DNA from: Streptomyces sp. DH24
Lineage (GTDB): Bacteria > Actinomycetota > Actinomycetes > Streptomycetales > Streptomycetaceae
Direction of reading: 5' to 3'
Length of the DNA stretch: 64,000 nucleotides
NCBI RefSeq assembly: GCF_029813775.1
Contig: NZ_JARVKW010000001.1
Span: 250,501-314,500, forward strand
In this document: positions 36,665-48,913 of the stretch, one piece after another
Layout of the letters: each line of letters opens with the position of its first letter
Numbering within the stretch: the first letter of the stretch is position 1
Notes under the pieces: generated by a model
Databases searched by the model: none
Told to the model about the DNA's origin: nothing
What the model saw: the letters and a program-made list of their open reading frames with translations, nothing else
Made by a program: the position numbers and the translations under genes

Positions 36665-37561
36665 GTGGCGAACGACGGACCTGTCGAGCACGGCTACCCG
36701 CACCTGGAGACGGTGCGGGCCGCGATCACCGCGCTGTACCGGAGGCTGTCGTACGACACGATCCGGACGTTCGGGAGCAGTGTGGCCCCGGCGGACGTGG
36801 CGTTCTGCGACACCGACGACCTGTATCCGGGGGCGCAGCGGGTGGCGCGCGAACTGGTGCTGCACTACCGCCTGCCGGACGCCCGGCTGATCGTGAGCTT
36901 CCGCGGGATGACGCACGCGGCGAACGTCGAACTGGCCGCCGGTCCCGAGTACTTCGTCGAGCTGAACGACCGTTTCCGCGCCCACCGGCGGGACATCGGC
37001 GCGGCCCTGGCGCACGAGGTGACGCACGTGTACCTGCACCGCCTCGGGCTGTCCTTCCCGGGCACGCGGGACAACGAGATCCTCACGGACACGACGGCGG
37101 CCTACCTGGGCGCGGGATGGCTGCTGCTGGACGCCTACCGGGAGGACGCGGTGACGTCGCAGAAGCTCGGGTACCTCACCCCGGAGGAGTTCGGCTACGT
37201 CCTCGCCAAGCGGGCCCTGGTGTTCGGCGAGGACCCGTCGGTGTGGTTCACCAGCCCGCAGGCCTACACGGCGTACACGAAGGGCCTGGAGCTGGCCCGG
37301 CACGACGGGCGGCAGCCACCGCTGACGGCGGCCGGCTGGGCGGGCCGGCGCCGCTACGCCCGGGACCGCCGGCACGCCCAGGACGAGCACGCCGACGCCG
37401 CTGCGCCCGGCGTGCCCTACTCCTTCGCCCCGCAGACCGGCGGTCAGCTGCGGGTCTCCTTCCCCTGCCCGACGTGCCACCAGCGGATCCGGGTGCCGGT
37501 GCGCGGGCGGCTGCGGGCCCGGTGCGCGCTGTGCCGGACGGTGCTGGAGTGCGACACCTAG
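36665..37561 (+). CDS. Putative HExxH metallopeptidase with C-terminal zinc ribbon
   Basis: A 298-residue protein of no family I can name. HEVTHVYLHRLG (HExxH, residues 117-121) and, 16 residues on, NEILTDTTAAYLG (137-149) look like a zincin active site with a third ligand. FVELNDRFRAHRRDIGAAL precedes it. The C-terminus has two CxxC pairs (CPTC 268-271 and CALC 287-290) separated by a basic stretch, forming a zinc ribbon. No signal peptide or membrane segment, so the protein should be cytoplasmic. GTG at 36665 with GGGGTAAGGG upstream. Confidence 0.78.
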   Translation: MANDGPVEHGYPHLETVRAAITALYRRLSYDTIRTFGSSVAPADVAFCDTDDLYPGAQRVARELVLHYRLPDARLIVSFRGMTHAANVELAAGPEYFVELNDRFRAHRRDIGAALAHEVTHVYLHRLGLSFPGTRDNEILTDTTAAYLGAGWLLLDAYREDAVTSQKLGYLTPEEFGYVLAKRALVFGEDPSVWFTSPQAYTAYTKGLELARHDGRQPPLTAAGWAGRRRYARDRRHAQDEHADAAAPGVPYSFAPQTGGQLRVSFPCPTCHQRIRVPVRGRLRARCALCRTVLECDT

Positions 37562-37608
37562 GGCGCGGCGGACACCGGCCGGGACCCGGCGAGGGTGCGC
37601 TCCCTCGG

Positions 37609-38331
37609 CTACGGGCCGACGATGCCCCGGGCGCGGGCTGCCGCCAGCCACTGCGGGAACTCGGCGACCAGCCGGTCGTACAGCTCGGCGTCGGAGACCT
37701 GGCGCGGGTCGGGGCCCGCGTGGAAGAAGCCCGCGTTGTCGACGATCCGCCTGGCGGGGACGGGGAGTTCGTCGAGTCGGCGCAGGAAGTCGAACTGCTT
37801 GCTGTCCGGGTCGCCGAAGCCGACGAACTGCCAGAAGAGGGGGAGCTTCGCCGCCTTGCACAGATAGCGCTCGGCTGCGGGGCGGCTGATGGGGCCGCCG
37901 TCGGTCTGGAAGACGACGAGGGCGGGCGCGGTGGAGCCGCTGTCGAGGTAGTGGTCGATGACGGCGTCCATCGCCAGGTGGTAGCTGGTCCTGCCCATGT
38001 GCCCGAGACCGGCCACGATCCGCTCGACGCGCCCCTGGTGGCCGGCGAGCGAGATGTCGGTGACCGCGTCGACGTCCGTGGAGAAGAACACCACGGGGAC
38101 GACGCCGTCGTCGTCCAGGTGCGCCGACAGCCCGAGGACCCGGTCGGCGAGCGCCTGCACGGTGCCGTCGTCGTAGTACGGCCTCATGGAGCCGGAGTAG
38201 TCGACGACGAGGTAGACCGCGGCGCGCAGGCCGTCGAGGCCGTGCTTGCGGAGCGACAGCCCGGCGGTCTTGTACAGACTCACCAGCGCGGGCGCGGTCT
38301 CCTCCACCTTGCGCAGGCTGATCGCCGTCAT
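37609..38331 (-). CDS. vWA-domain protein (TerF-like)
   Basis: A 240-residue protein that is almost entirely a von Willebrand factor A domain. The MIDAS metal site is DYSGSMRPYY (residues 44-53), with supporting VVFFSTDVDAVTDI and VVFQTDGGPISR segments. RRIVDNAGFFHAGPDP near the end is typical of the TerF/vWA group associated with tellurite-resistance-type (ter) loci. It binds protein partners in a metal-dependent way. ATG at 38331 with AGGGGGG upstream. Its start is 147 bp from the rhomboid gene, and it converges with the HExxH gene. Confidence 0.88.
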   Translation of the reverse strand: MTAISLRKVEETAPALVSLYKTAGLSLRKHGLDGLRAAVYLVVDYSGSMRPYYDDGTVQALADRVLGLSAHLDDDGVVPVVFFSTDVDAVTDISLAGHQGRVERIVAGLGHMGRTSYHLAMDAVIDHYLDSGSTAPALVVFQTDGGPISRPAAERYLCKAAKLPLFWQFVGFGDPDSKQFDFLRRLDELPVPARRIVDNAGFFHAGPDPRQVSDAELYDRLVAEFPQWLAAARARGIVGP

Positions 38332-38478
38332 CCGGTTCCCCCCTCGCCGACCGTGACCGGGTGCCGAGGGTACGGCACGGCGGCCCCGGCTTTCGCTTCG
38401 TCCACAGCTGTTCGTTATTTTGTTCGCCGCCGACCCCACCGGCTCACCGTCCGTCCCAGCCCTGCGAGGAGCCGGCCC

Positions 38479-39408
38479 GTGGATCCCGAGTCCGCCGTCA
38501 CCACCTGCTACCGCCATCCCGAGGTGGAGTGCTACGTCCGCTGCACGCGCTGCGAGCGGTTCATCTGCCCGGGCTGCATGCGCGAGGCGGCCGTCGGCCA
38601 CCAGTGCCCGGAGTGCGTGAGGGAGGGCTCGCGGTCGGTGCGGCAGGCCCGCACCGTGGTCGGCGGCCGGATCTCGACCGTGCCCGTCGTGACCTACGTC
38701 CTCATCGCGCTGAACGTCGTCGCCTACCTCGCGGAGGTGGTGCGTCCGGAGATCGTGGACCGGTTCGCGATGGTCGGCGCCCGGCTGGTCGGGCCGGACG
38801 GGGGCCGCTACGTGTACCAGCCGGGGTTCCCGGCGGACTTCCACGCCGAGGGCGTCGCCGCGGGTGAGTGGTACCGGATGCTCACCAGCGCCTTCCTGCA
38901 CCTGGAGCCGACGGAGGGCACGTTCGGGCTCGCGCACGTCGTGCTGAACATGCTCGCGCTGTGGCAGCTCGGCCGGGTCGTGGAGATCCAGCTGGGCCGG
39001 GTCCGTTACCTGGCGCTGTACCTGCTGGCGGCGCTGGGCGGCGCGGTGCTGGAACTGCTCGCCGCCGACGCCGGGCAGGTCTTCCTGGGCGCCTCGGGCG
39101 GGATCTTCGGCCTGGGCGCCGCCTACTACGTGCTGGCCCGCCGCGTCGGCGCCGACATGGCCGCCGTCAACCGGTTCATGGCGTTCCTGCTGCTGTGGCT
39201 GCTGCTGTCGGCCGGGCTCACGTCCTGGCAGGGACACCTGGGCGGACTGCTGGCGGGCGGCGCGGTGGCGTTCGCGTACGCCTACGCGCCCCGGGACGGG
39301 CGCCGGGTGTTCGTGCAGGCGGGGGCCGGTCTGGCGCTGCTGGCGCTGTTCGTGGTCCTGACGGTGGCCAAGGTGAGTGAACTGACCGGCGGAGGTGCCC
39401 CCCAGTGA
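38479..39408 (+). CDS. Rhomboid intramembrane protease with N-terminal B-box zinc finger
   Basis: A 309-residue membrane protease. The N-terminal ~50 residues are a B-box-like zinc finger (Cys10, His13, Cys22, Cys25, Cys30, Cys33, His41, Cys43, Cys46). A rhomboid domain follows with six to seven segments; the catalytic Ser is Ser206 in GASGGIFGLG and the His is His253 in GHLGGLLAG, and HVVLNMLALWQLG supplies the conserved His/Asn. It would cut transmembrane helices of other proteins. GTG at 38479 with GAGGAG upstream; its stop overlaps the chitosanase start (GTGA). Confidence 0.9.
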   Translation: MDPESAVTTCYRHPEVECYVRCTRCERFICPGCMREAAVGHQCPECVREGSRSVRQARTVVGGRISTVPVVTYVLIALNVVAYLAEVVRPEIVDRFAMVGARLVGPDGGRYVYQPGFPADFHAEGVAAGEWYRMLTSAFLHLEPTEGTFGLAHVVLNMLALWQLGRVVEIQLGRVRYLALYLLAALGGAVLELLAADAGQVFLGASGGIFGLGAAYYVLARRVGADMAAVNRFMAFLLLWLLLSAGLTSWQGHLGGLLAGGAVAFAYAYAPRDGRRVFVQAGAGLALLALFVVLTVAKVSELTGGGAPQ

Positions 39409-40310
39409 AGCGTTCCGGTGTGGTGTGGCTCGCGGCCGTACCCGTGGTCGCGACGGCGGCCGTGTACCTGCTGGGGCCGGGCGGGTCCGGCGACGCGCCG
39501 GCGGGCCCCGCCGTGTCGGCCTCCCCCAACGCCCGCGAGGCGGCCAAGGAGCGCGCCGAGTCGGAGCGGGCCAAGGACGACGCGCTGGTCGCGAGCCGCC
39601 CGCCGGGCCTGGCCGACCCGGCGAAGAAGGAGCTCGCCCAGCAGATCCTGGCGAGCGCCGAGAACTCGACGCTGCGCTGGCGCGAGACCTACGGCTCCAT
39701 CGAGGACCTCGGCGACGGCGTCGGCTACACCGCCGGCATCGCCGGCTTCTGCACCGGCACCCACGACCTGCTCACCCTCGTCGAGAGCTACACCGCGGAC
39801 CACCCGGACAACGGCCTGGCCGCCTACCTGCCCGCGCTGCGCGCGGTCGACGGCACGGACTCCCACGAAGGGCTGGACCCGGGCTTCACGGCCGCCTGGC
39901 AGGCCGAGTCGCGGAAACCGGCGTTCCGCGCCGCCCAGGAGGCCGAGCGCGACCGGGTCTACTTCGACCCGGCGGTCCGCATGGCCAAGCTCGACGGCCT
40001 CGGCACGCTCGGCCAGTTCGTGTACTACGACGCGATGGTCTTCCACGGACCGGACGCGAGCCCCGAGGGCTTCTACGGCATGCGCGAGCAGGCCCTGCGC
40101 ACGGCGAAGACACCGGGCGAGGGCGGCAACGAGAAGGCCTACCTGGAGGCGTTCCTCGACGTGCGCCGGGCCGCCATGCTGGCGAAGGAGCCGGGCGCCG
40201 ACACCTCCCGCGTCGACACAGCCCAGCGCCGCTTCCTGCGCGAGGGCAACCTGACGCTGGACCCGCCGCTGACGTGGGCGGTGTACGGGGAGACGTACCG
40301 CATCCCCTGA
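39405..40310 (+). CDS. csn: GH46 chitosanase, secreted or anchored
   Basis: A 301-residue glycoside hydrolase family 46 enzyme that cleaves beta-1,4 links in chitosan. An N-terminal hydrophobic signal (VVWLAAVPVVATAAVYLLG) is followed by a charged helix (AREAAKERAESERAK). The catalytic Glu86 (SAENSTLRW) and Asp104 (EDLGDGVGYTAG) are 18 residues apart, as in the Streptomyces CsnN174 enzyme, and GIAGFCTGTHDLL completes the signature. GTG at 39405 overlaps the rhomboid stop, implying translational coupling. The last codons are part of a 15-bp tandem repeat. A CsxR-type regulator box was not seen. Confidence 0.9.
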   Translation: MKRSGVVWLAAVPVVATAAVYLLGPGGSGDAPAGPAVSASPNAREAAKERAESERAKDDALVASRPPGLADPAKKELAQQILASAENSTLRWRETYGSIEDLGDGVGYTAGIAGFCTGTHDLLTLVESYTADHPDNGLAAYLPALRAVDGTDSHEGLDPGFTAAWQAESRKPAFRAAQEAERDRVYFDPAVRMAKLDGLGTLGQFVYYDAMVFHGPDASPEGFYGMREQALRTAKTPGEGGNEKAYLEAFLDVRRAAMLAKEPGADTSRVDTAQRRFLREGNLTLDPPLTWAVYGETYRIP

Positions 40311-40357
40311 CCCCGCATCCCTTGACCCCGCATCCCTTGACCCCGCATCCCCTGACC
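40301..40357. repeat. 15-bp tandem repeat over the csn stop codon
   Basis: Units CATCCCCTGACCCCG, CATCCCTTGACCCCG (twice) and a partial CATCCCCTGACC follow one another with no spacer. The first unit holds the csn stop codon, so the gene end has been copied about three times beyond itself. Confidence 0.9.
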
Positions 40358-40374
40358 GTCGTGGGGCAAAGCGG

Positions 40375-40420
40375 CGGCGCCTGCCAGGTCGTCCGGTCGG
40401 GGACAGAGAGGCAGGCGCCG
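40375..40420. terminator. Terminator hairpin between csn and gltD
   Basis: An 11-bp perfect stem (CGGCGCCTGCC with GGCAGGCGCCG) with a 24-nt loop, between convergent csn and gltD. Confidence 0.7.
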
Positions 40421-40490
40421 TCAGTGTTCCGTACGCCGTTGTACGGGACGCTTATGAATGACCGTCAGGTCACCTTTGTCATCCGGCGGC

Positions 40491-41946
40491 TCACACCATC
40501 AGGGCGCGGTCCGTCGGACGGATCGGGGCCGGCAGCTCGCTCGCGCCGGTCAGGAAGCGGTCCACGCCGCGGGCGGCCGAGCGGCCCTCCGCGATCGCCC
40601 ACACGATGAGGGACTGGCCGCGGCCGGCGTCACCGGCGACGAACACGCCCGGCACGTTGGTCTGGTACTCGGCGTCGCGGGCGATGTTGCCGCGCTCGTC
40701 GAGCTCCAGGCCGAACTGGTCCACGAGGCCGTTCTCGTGGTCGGTGCCCGTGAAGCCCATCGCGAGGGTGACCAGCTGGGCGGGGATCTTGCGCTCGGTG
40801 CCCGGCTTCGGGGTCAGCTTCCCGCCGACGAACTCCACCTCGGTCAGGTGCAGCCACTGGACGTTGCCGTCCTCGTCGCCCTCGAAGTGGGTGGTGGAGA
40901 CGGAGTAGACCCGCTCGCCGCCCTCCTCGTGCGCCGAGGTGACCTTGTACAGCATCGGGAAGGTCGGCCACGGCTGGGAGACCGGGTCGCGGTCGTCGTT
41001 CGGGCGGGGCATGATCTCCAGCTGCGTGACGGACGCCGCGCCCTGGCGGTGGGCGGTGCCCACGCAGTCGGCGCCGGTGTCGCCGCCGCCGATGACCACG
41101 ACGTGCTTGCCCTCGGCCGTGATCGGGGGCGCCACGTAGTCGCCCTCCTGCACCTTGTTGGCCAGCGGCAGGTACTCCATGGCCTGGTGGATGCCCTTGA
41201 GCTCGCGGCCGGGCACGGGCAGGTCGCGCGCGGTGGTGGCGCCGACGGCCAGGACCACGGCGTCGTACCGCTTCTTCAGGTCCGTCGCCTTCAGGTCGCG
41301 GCCGATCTCGATGCCGGTGCGGAAGCGGGTGCCCTCGGCGCGCATCTGCTCGATACGGCGGTTGATGTGCCGCTTCTCCATCTTGAACTCGGGGATGCCG
41401 TACCGCAGGAGACCTCCGACGCGGTCCGCGCGCTCGTAGACGGCGACCGTGTGGCCGGCCCGGGTCAGCTGCTGCGCGGCGGCGAGACCCGCCGGGCCGG
41501 AGCCGACGACCGCGACCGTCTTGCCCGACAGGCGCTCGGGGATCTGCGGGGCGACGTCCCCGGTCTCCCACGCCTTGTCGATGATGGAGACCTCGACGTT
41601 CTTGATGGTGACCGGCGGCTGGTTGATGCCGAGCACGCACGCCGACTCGCACGGGGCCGGGCACAGGCGGCCGGTGAACTCCGGGAAGTTGTTGGTGGCG
41701 TGCAGCCGCTCCTGCGCCGCCGACCAGTCCTCGCGGTAGGCGTAGTCGTTCCACTCGGGGATGAGGTTCCCGAGCGGACAGCCGTTGTGGCAGAACGGGA
41801 TGCCGCAGTCCATGCACCGGCCGGCCTGCTTGCTGATGATCGGCAGCAGGGAGCCGGGGACGTAGACCTCGTTCCAGTCCTTGACGCGCTCCTCGACCGG
41901 GCGGGACTTGGCGACCTCGCGGCCGTGGTTCAGAAAGCCCTTCGGA

Positions 41947-41954
<8 letters not shown>
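40491..41954 (-). CDS. gltD: Glutamate synthase small subunit
   Basis: A 487-residue subunit of NADPH glutamate synthase that takes electrons from NADPH and passes them to GltB. Two N-terminal Cys clusters ([30 protein letters not shown]) bind [4Fe-4S] centres. [20 protein letters not shown] is the FAD-binding fold and [20 protein letters not shown] the NADPH fold, and the C-terminus has [23 protein letters not shown] at 41954; the gene overlaps the end of gltB by 8 bp. Confidence 0.97.
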
Positions 41955-46539
<4,585 letters not shown>

Positions 46540-46644
46540 CGGCTCTCCCGTCGTCGTCAGTGGCATGTGCAGTGCCGAGGGACGACGTTGGCCCTCTGCG
46601 TGAGTGCAAAATTTCGTGCAGGTTACATGATGGAGCGGCTCTCG

Positions 46645-46664
46645 GGAACCGGATACTCCGTTCC
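46645..46664. promoter_or_regulatory. Imperfect palindrome upstream of gltB
   Basis: GGAACCGGATACTCCGTTCC reads nearly the same on both strands (outer GGAAC...GTTCC arms with matched GG/CC inside). It lies about 105 nt ahead of the gltB ATG and could be an operator. Confidence 0.35.
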
Positions 46665-46841
46665 AACATGCGGACGCCGCGGGGTCGCGGCGGGTGGGTC
46701 CGCGCCGGGCGGCGGAGGCTGTGGGGGCCGATGCGGACAGATCGATGTCCGTCGGCCCGGGGGCGGTTCGGGCGGCGTCGCCCGCCCCGCGGGTGCGCGG
46801 CAGGCGTCATTGCCCACAGCGCTTACGGCTCATGCCCGGTG

Positions 46842-46868
46842 GTTAAGCATTCGAAACCAGCGAGTAAC
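46842..46868 (+). promoter_or_regulatory. GlnR-like box upstream of gltBD
   Basis: GTTAA, six bases, GAAAC, six bases, GTAAC: three elements spaced as the a-n6-b-n6-a pattern of actinobacterial GlnR sites (gTnAc-n6-GaAAc repeated every 22 bp). The second b-site after GTAAC is not conserved. The site is about 305 bp from the gltB start, in the right gene context for nitrogen control. Confidence 0.4.
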
Positions 46869-46870
46869 GG

Positions 46871-46898
46871 CTACTTATGCGGTCCCTCGCATAAGTAG
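46871..46898 (-). terminator. Perfect hairpin downstream of the VIT gene
   Basis: CTACTTATGCG and CGCATAAGTAG form an 11-bp stem with loop GTCCCT, nine nt after the VIT gene stop. It is much less GC-rich than other hairpins here, so a protein-binding palindrome is an alternative. Confidence 0.6.
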
Positions 46899-46906
46899 GA
46901 GCCGCA

Positions 46907-47638
46907 CTATCCTACGACCGTTCCGAACATCGCGCCCAGGGCGTACGTCACACCGGCCGCCGCGCCGCCCAGGGCGAGTTGCCGCAGTCCGCTGTACCAC
47001 CAGGTCCGCGTCGTCACCTTGGCCACGACCGCGCCGCACAGGAACAGCCCGGCCAGCGCGAGCAGCACGGCGGGCCACAGCGCGGTCGCGCCGAGCAGGT
47101 ACGGCAGCACGGGCAGCAGGGCGCCGAGCGCGAACGAGCCGAACGACGACACGGCCGCGACCAGCGGGGAGGGCAGGTCGCCGGGGTCGATGCCGAGTTC
47201 CTCGCGGGCGTGGATCTCCAGGGCCTGCTCGGGGTCCTTCGACAACTGCCGGGCCACCTCGCGGGCGAGCCCCGGTTCGACGCCGCGGGCCGCGTAGAGC
47301 GCGGCGAGCTCGGCCTCCTCGTCCTTCGGGTGCTTGCGCAGCTCACGGCGCTCGACGTCCAGCTCGGCCTCGACGAGCTCGCGCTGGGAGGCGACGGAGG
47401 TGTACTCGCCGGCCGCCATCGAGAAGGCGCCGGCGGCCAGTCCCGCGAGGCCGCTCAGGACGATGGTCTGCTGGCCTGCCGAACCGCCCGCGACGCCGGT
47501 CATCAGGGCGAGGTTGGAGACCAGACCGTCCATTGCACCGAAGACGGCGGGACGCAGCCAGCCGCCGTTGACATCCCGGTGCGTGTGGTTGTCGCGGTGC
47601 GCCTCGTGCAGCGCCGCCTCGGTCTCGATGATGGCCAT
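46907..47638 (-). CDS. VIT1/CCC1 family iron/manganese transporter
   Basis: A 243-residue membrane protein of the VIT1/CCC1 type, moving Fe2+ or Mn2+ across membranes. The N-terminal block GGWLRPAVFGAMDGLVSNLA with LMTGVAGG and GAFSMAAGEYTSVASQRELV are the family signature; the following soluble region is rich in Glu/Asp (the metal-binding helix pair, ELVEAELDVERRELRKHPKD), and three more segments close the protein. ATG at 47638. An iron-box-like sequence lies about 87-105 nt upstream of the start. Confidence 0.92.
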   Translation of the reverse strand: MAIIETEAALHEAHRDNHTHRDVNGGWLRPAVFGAMDGLVSNLALMTGVAGGSAGQQTIVLSGLAGLAAGAFSMAAGEYTSVASQRELVEAELDVERRELRKHPKDEEAELAALYAARGVEPGLAREVARQLSKDPEQALEIHAREELGIDPGDLPSPLVAAVSSFGSFALGALLPVLPYLLGATALWPAVLLALAGLFLCGAVVAKVTTRTWWYSGLRQLALGGAAAGVTYALGAMFGTVVG

Positions 47639-47724
47639 ACCGGTCCCCCAAAAGCCTCTTTGGACGAGTTCTACTTTTCGACAACAGCAAAGGTACGCCG
47701 TTCATTTCCGCTCTGCCAGCAAGG

Positions 47725-47743
47725 AAAGGCTGGGCTAACCTGC
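47725..47743. promoter_or_regulatory. Iron-box-like (DtxR/DmdR) site
   Basis: AAAGGCTGGGCTAACCTGC matches the 19-bp IdeR/DtxR consensus TTAGGTTAGGCTAACCTAA at 13 positions, including the whole GGCTAACCT core. It sits between the divergent VIT transporter gene and the ADP-ribosylglycohydrolase operon. Confidence 0.45.
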
Positions 47744-47908
47744 GGTTTTACCTCCGGCGCTCATGCGTGGAGGCTCTCGCACAGATGTCGACCGGGTGAT
47801 GCTGAGGCGGGTGAGGCTGCGCGGGAGGCCGCACCGGGGACAGTTCCGCAAAGGGGTTCCGCGCCCTCGGGCGCCCCTGCGAGGCACCCCTGGGAGGAGA
47901 GCCCGCGT
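47744..47908 (+). promoter_or_regulatory. Leader of the ADP-ribosylglycohydrolase operon
   Basis: A 165-nt gene-free leader. It contains a hairpin (47852-47878: AGGGG/CCCCT and CGCCC/GGGCG arms with a five-base bulge) 30 nt ahead of the first ATG, and a strong GGAGGAG ribosome site. It does not match a riboswitch class I know. Confidence 0.35.
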
Positions 47909-48913
47909 ATGGCATCGATCGCCTGCAGTCCCCCCGTCCCGGCGGCCGGGGACGCCGCCGAACTCCGCGAACGGGCGCGCGGCGCGCTGCTGGGTCTCGC
48001 CGTCGGCGACGCGCTCGGCGCACCGGCCGAGAACATGTTGCCCTCCGAGATCCGCGCCCGCTGGGGCCGCATCACCGGGTACGTCGCGGACACCCCGGCC
48101 GGCACGGACGACACCGAGTACGCGATCTTCTCCGGACTGCTGCTGGCCCGGCACGGGTCGGCGCTCACCCCGGCCCATGTGGAGGCGGCCTGGCACGAGT
48201 GGATCGCCGACCGCGACGAAGGCCCGTTCAGGGGCGCCGGGTTCAGCGAGCGGGGCACGCTGGAGAACCTGCGCCGAGGGCTCGTGGCACCGATCTCGGC
48301 GCAGCACCGGCACGCCTGGAGCGACGGGCTCGCCATGCGCGCGGCGCCGTTCGGGGTGTTCGCGGCGGGCCGCCCCGCCGAGGCCGCCCGGCTGGTCGCG
48401 ATCGACGGCTCGGTCAGCCACGACGGCGAGGGCATCTACGGCGGCCAGGCGGTGGCGGCCGGAGTCGCGGCGGCGATGGCGGGCGCGCCGACGATGGCGG
48501 TGGTGGCCTCGGCGCTCGCGGTACTGCCGGACGACTCGTGGACGGCGCGCTCCCTGCGCCGGGCCGTGGCCGTGGCCCACCGCGGCGAACGAGCGGTCCG
48601 CTCCGCGGTCGTCATCGGCGGCTACCCGTGGACCGACCTGGCACCCGAGGCGGTCGCCCTGGCGTTCGGCGCGTACGCGGCGGCCGACGGTGATTTCGAG
48701 GGGGCGGTCCTGACGGCCGTGAACATGGGCCGCGACGCCGACACCACGGCGGCCGTGGCGGGCGCCCTGGCCGGCGCGACCCGGGGGGCCTCGGCCGTCC
48801 CGGCCCTGTGGGCCGCGGCCATCGGCCCGGCCCGCGGCAGCTGCCTCCCGGCGATGGCGGGCCACCATGTGCTGGACGTGGCGGACCTGCTGACCCCGGA
48901 GGTGACGCCATGA
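47909..48913 (+). CDS. ADP-ribosylglycohydrolase family protein (copy 1)
   Basis: A 334-residue member of the ARH/DraG family, which hydrolyses N- or O-glycosidic bonds of ADP-ribose-like compounds using two Mg2+. The N-terminal GALLGLAVGDALGAPAE, the first metal site GTDDTEYAIFSG, and the C-terminal second metal site NMGRDADTTAAVAGALAGA are all intact, so it should be active. The ATG at 47909 has GGAGGAG 10-16 nt ahead. It heads the operon: its stop overlaps the next start (ATGA). Confidence 0.92.
   Translation: MASIACSPPVPAAGDAAELRERARGALLGLAVGDALGAPAENMLPSEIRARWGRITGYVADTPAGTDDTEYAIFSGLLLARHGSALTPAHVEAAWHEWIADRDEGPFRGAGFSERGTLENLRRGLVAPISAQHRHAWSDGLAMRAAPFGVFAAGRPAEAARLVAIDGSVSHDGEGIYGGQAVAAGVAAAMAGAPTMAVVASALAVLPDDSWTARSLRRAVAVAHRGERAVRSAVVIGGYPWTDLAPEAVALAFGAYAAADGDFEGAVLTAVNMGRDADTTAAVAGALAGATRGASAVPALWAAAIGPARGSCLPAMAGHHVLDVADLLTPEVTP

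Larger units (their letters stand above)
46540..46906. other. Regulatory region upstream of gltB
   Basis: 367 bp between gltB and the VIT gene. It contains a GlnR-like box (46842-46868), a perfect 11-bp hairpin (46871-46898), an imperfect 20-bp palindrome (46645-46664) and a GTTAC (46622-46626). The gltB promoter was not pinned down. No gene is seen. Confidence 0.5.
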
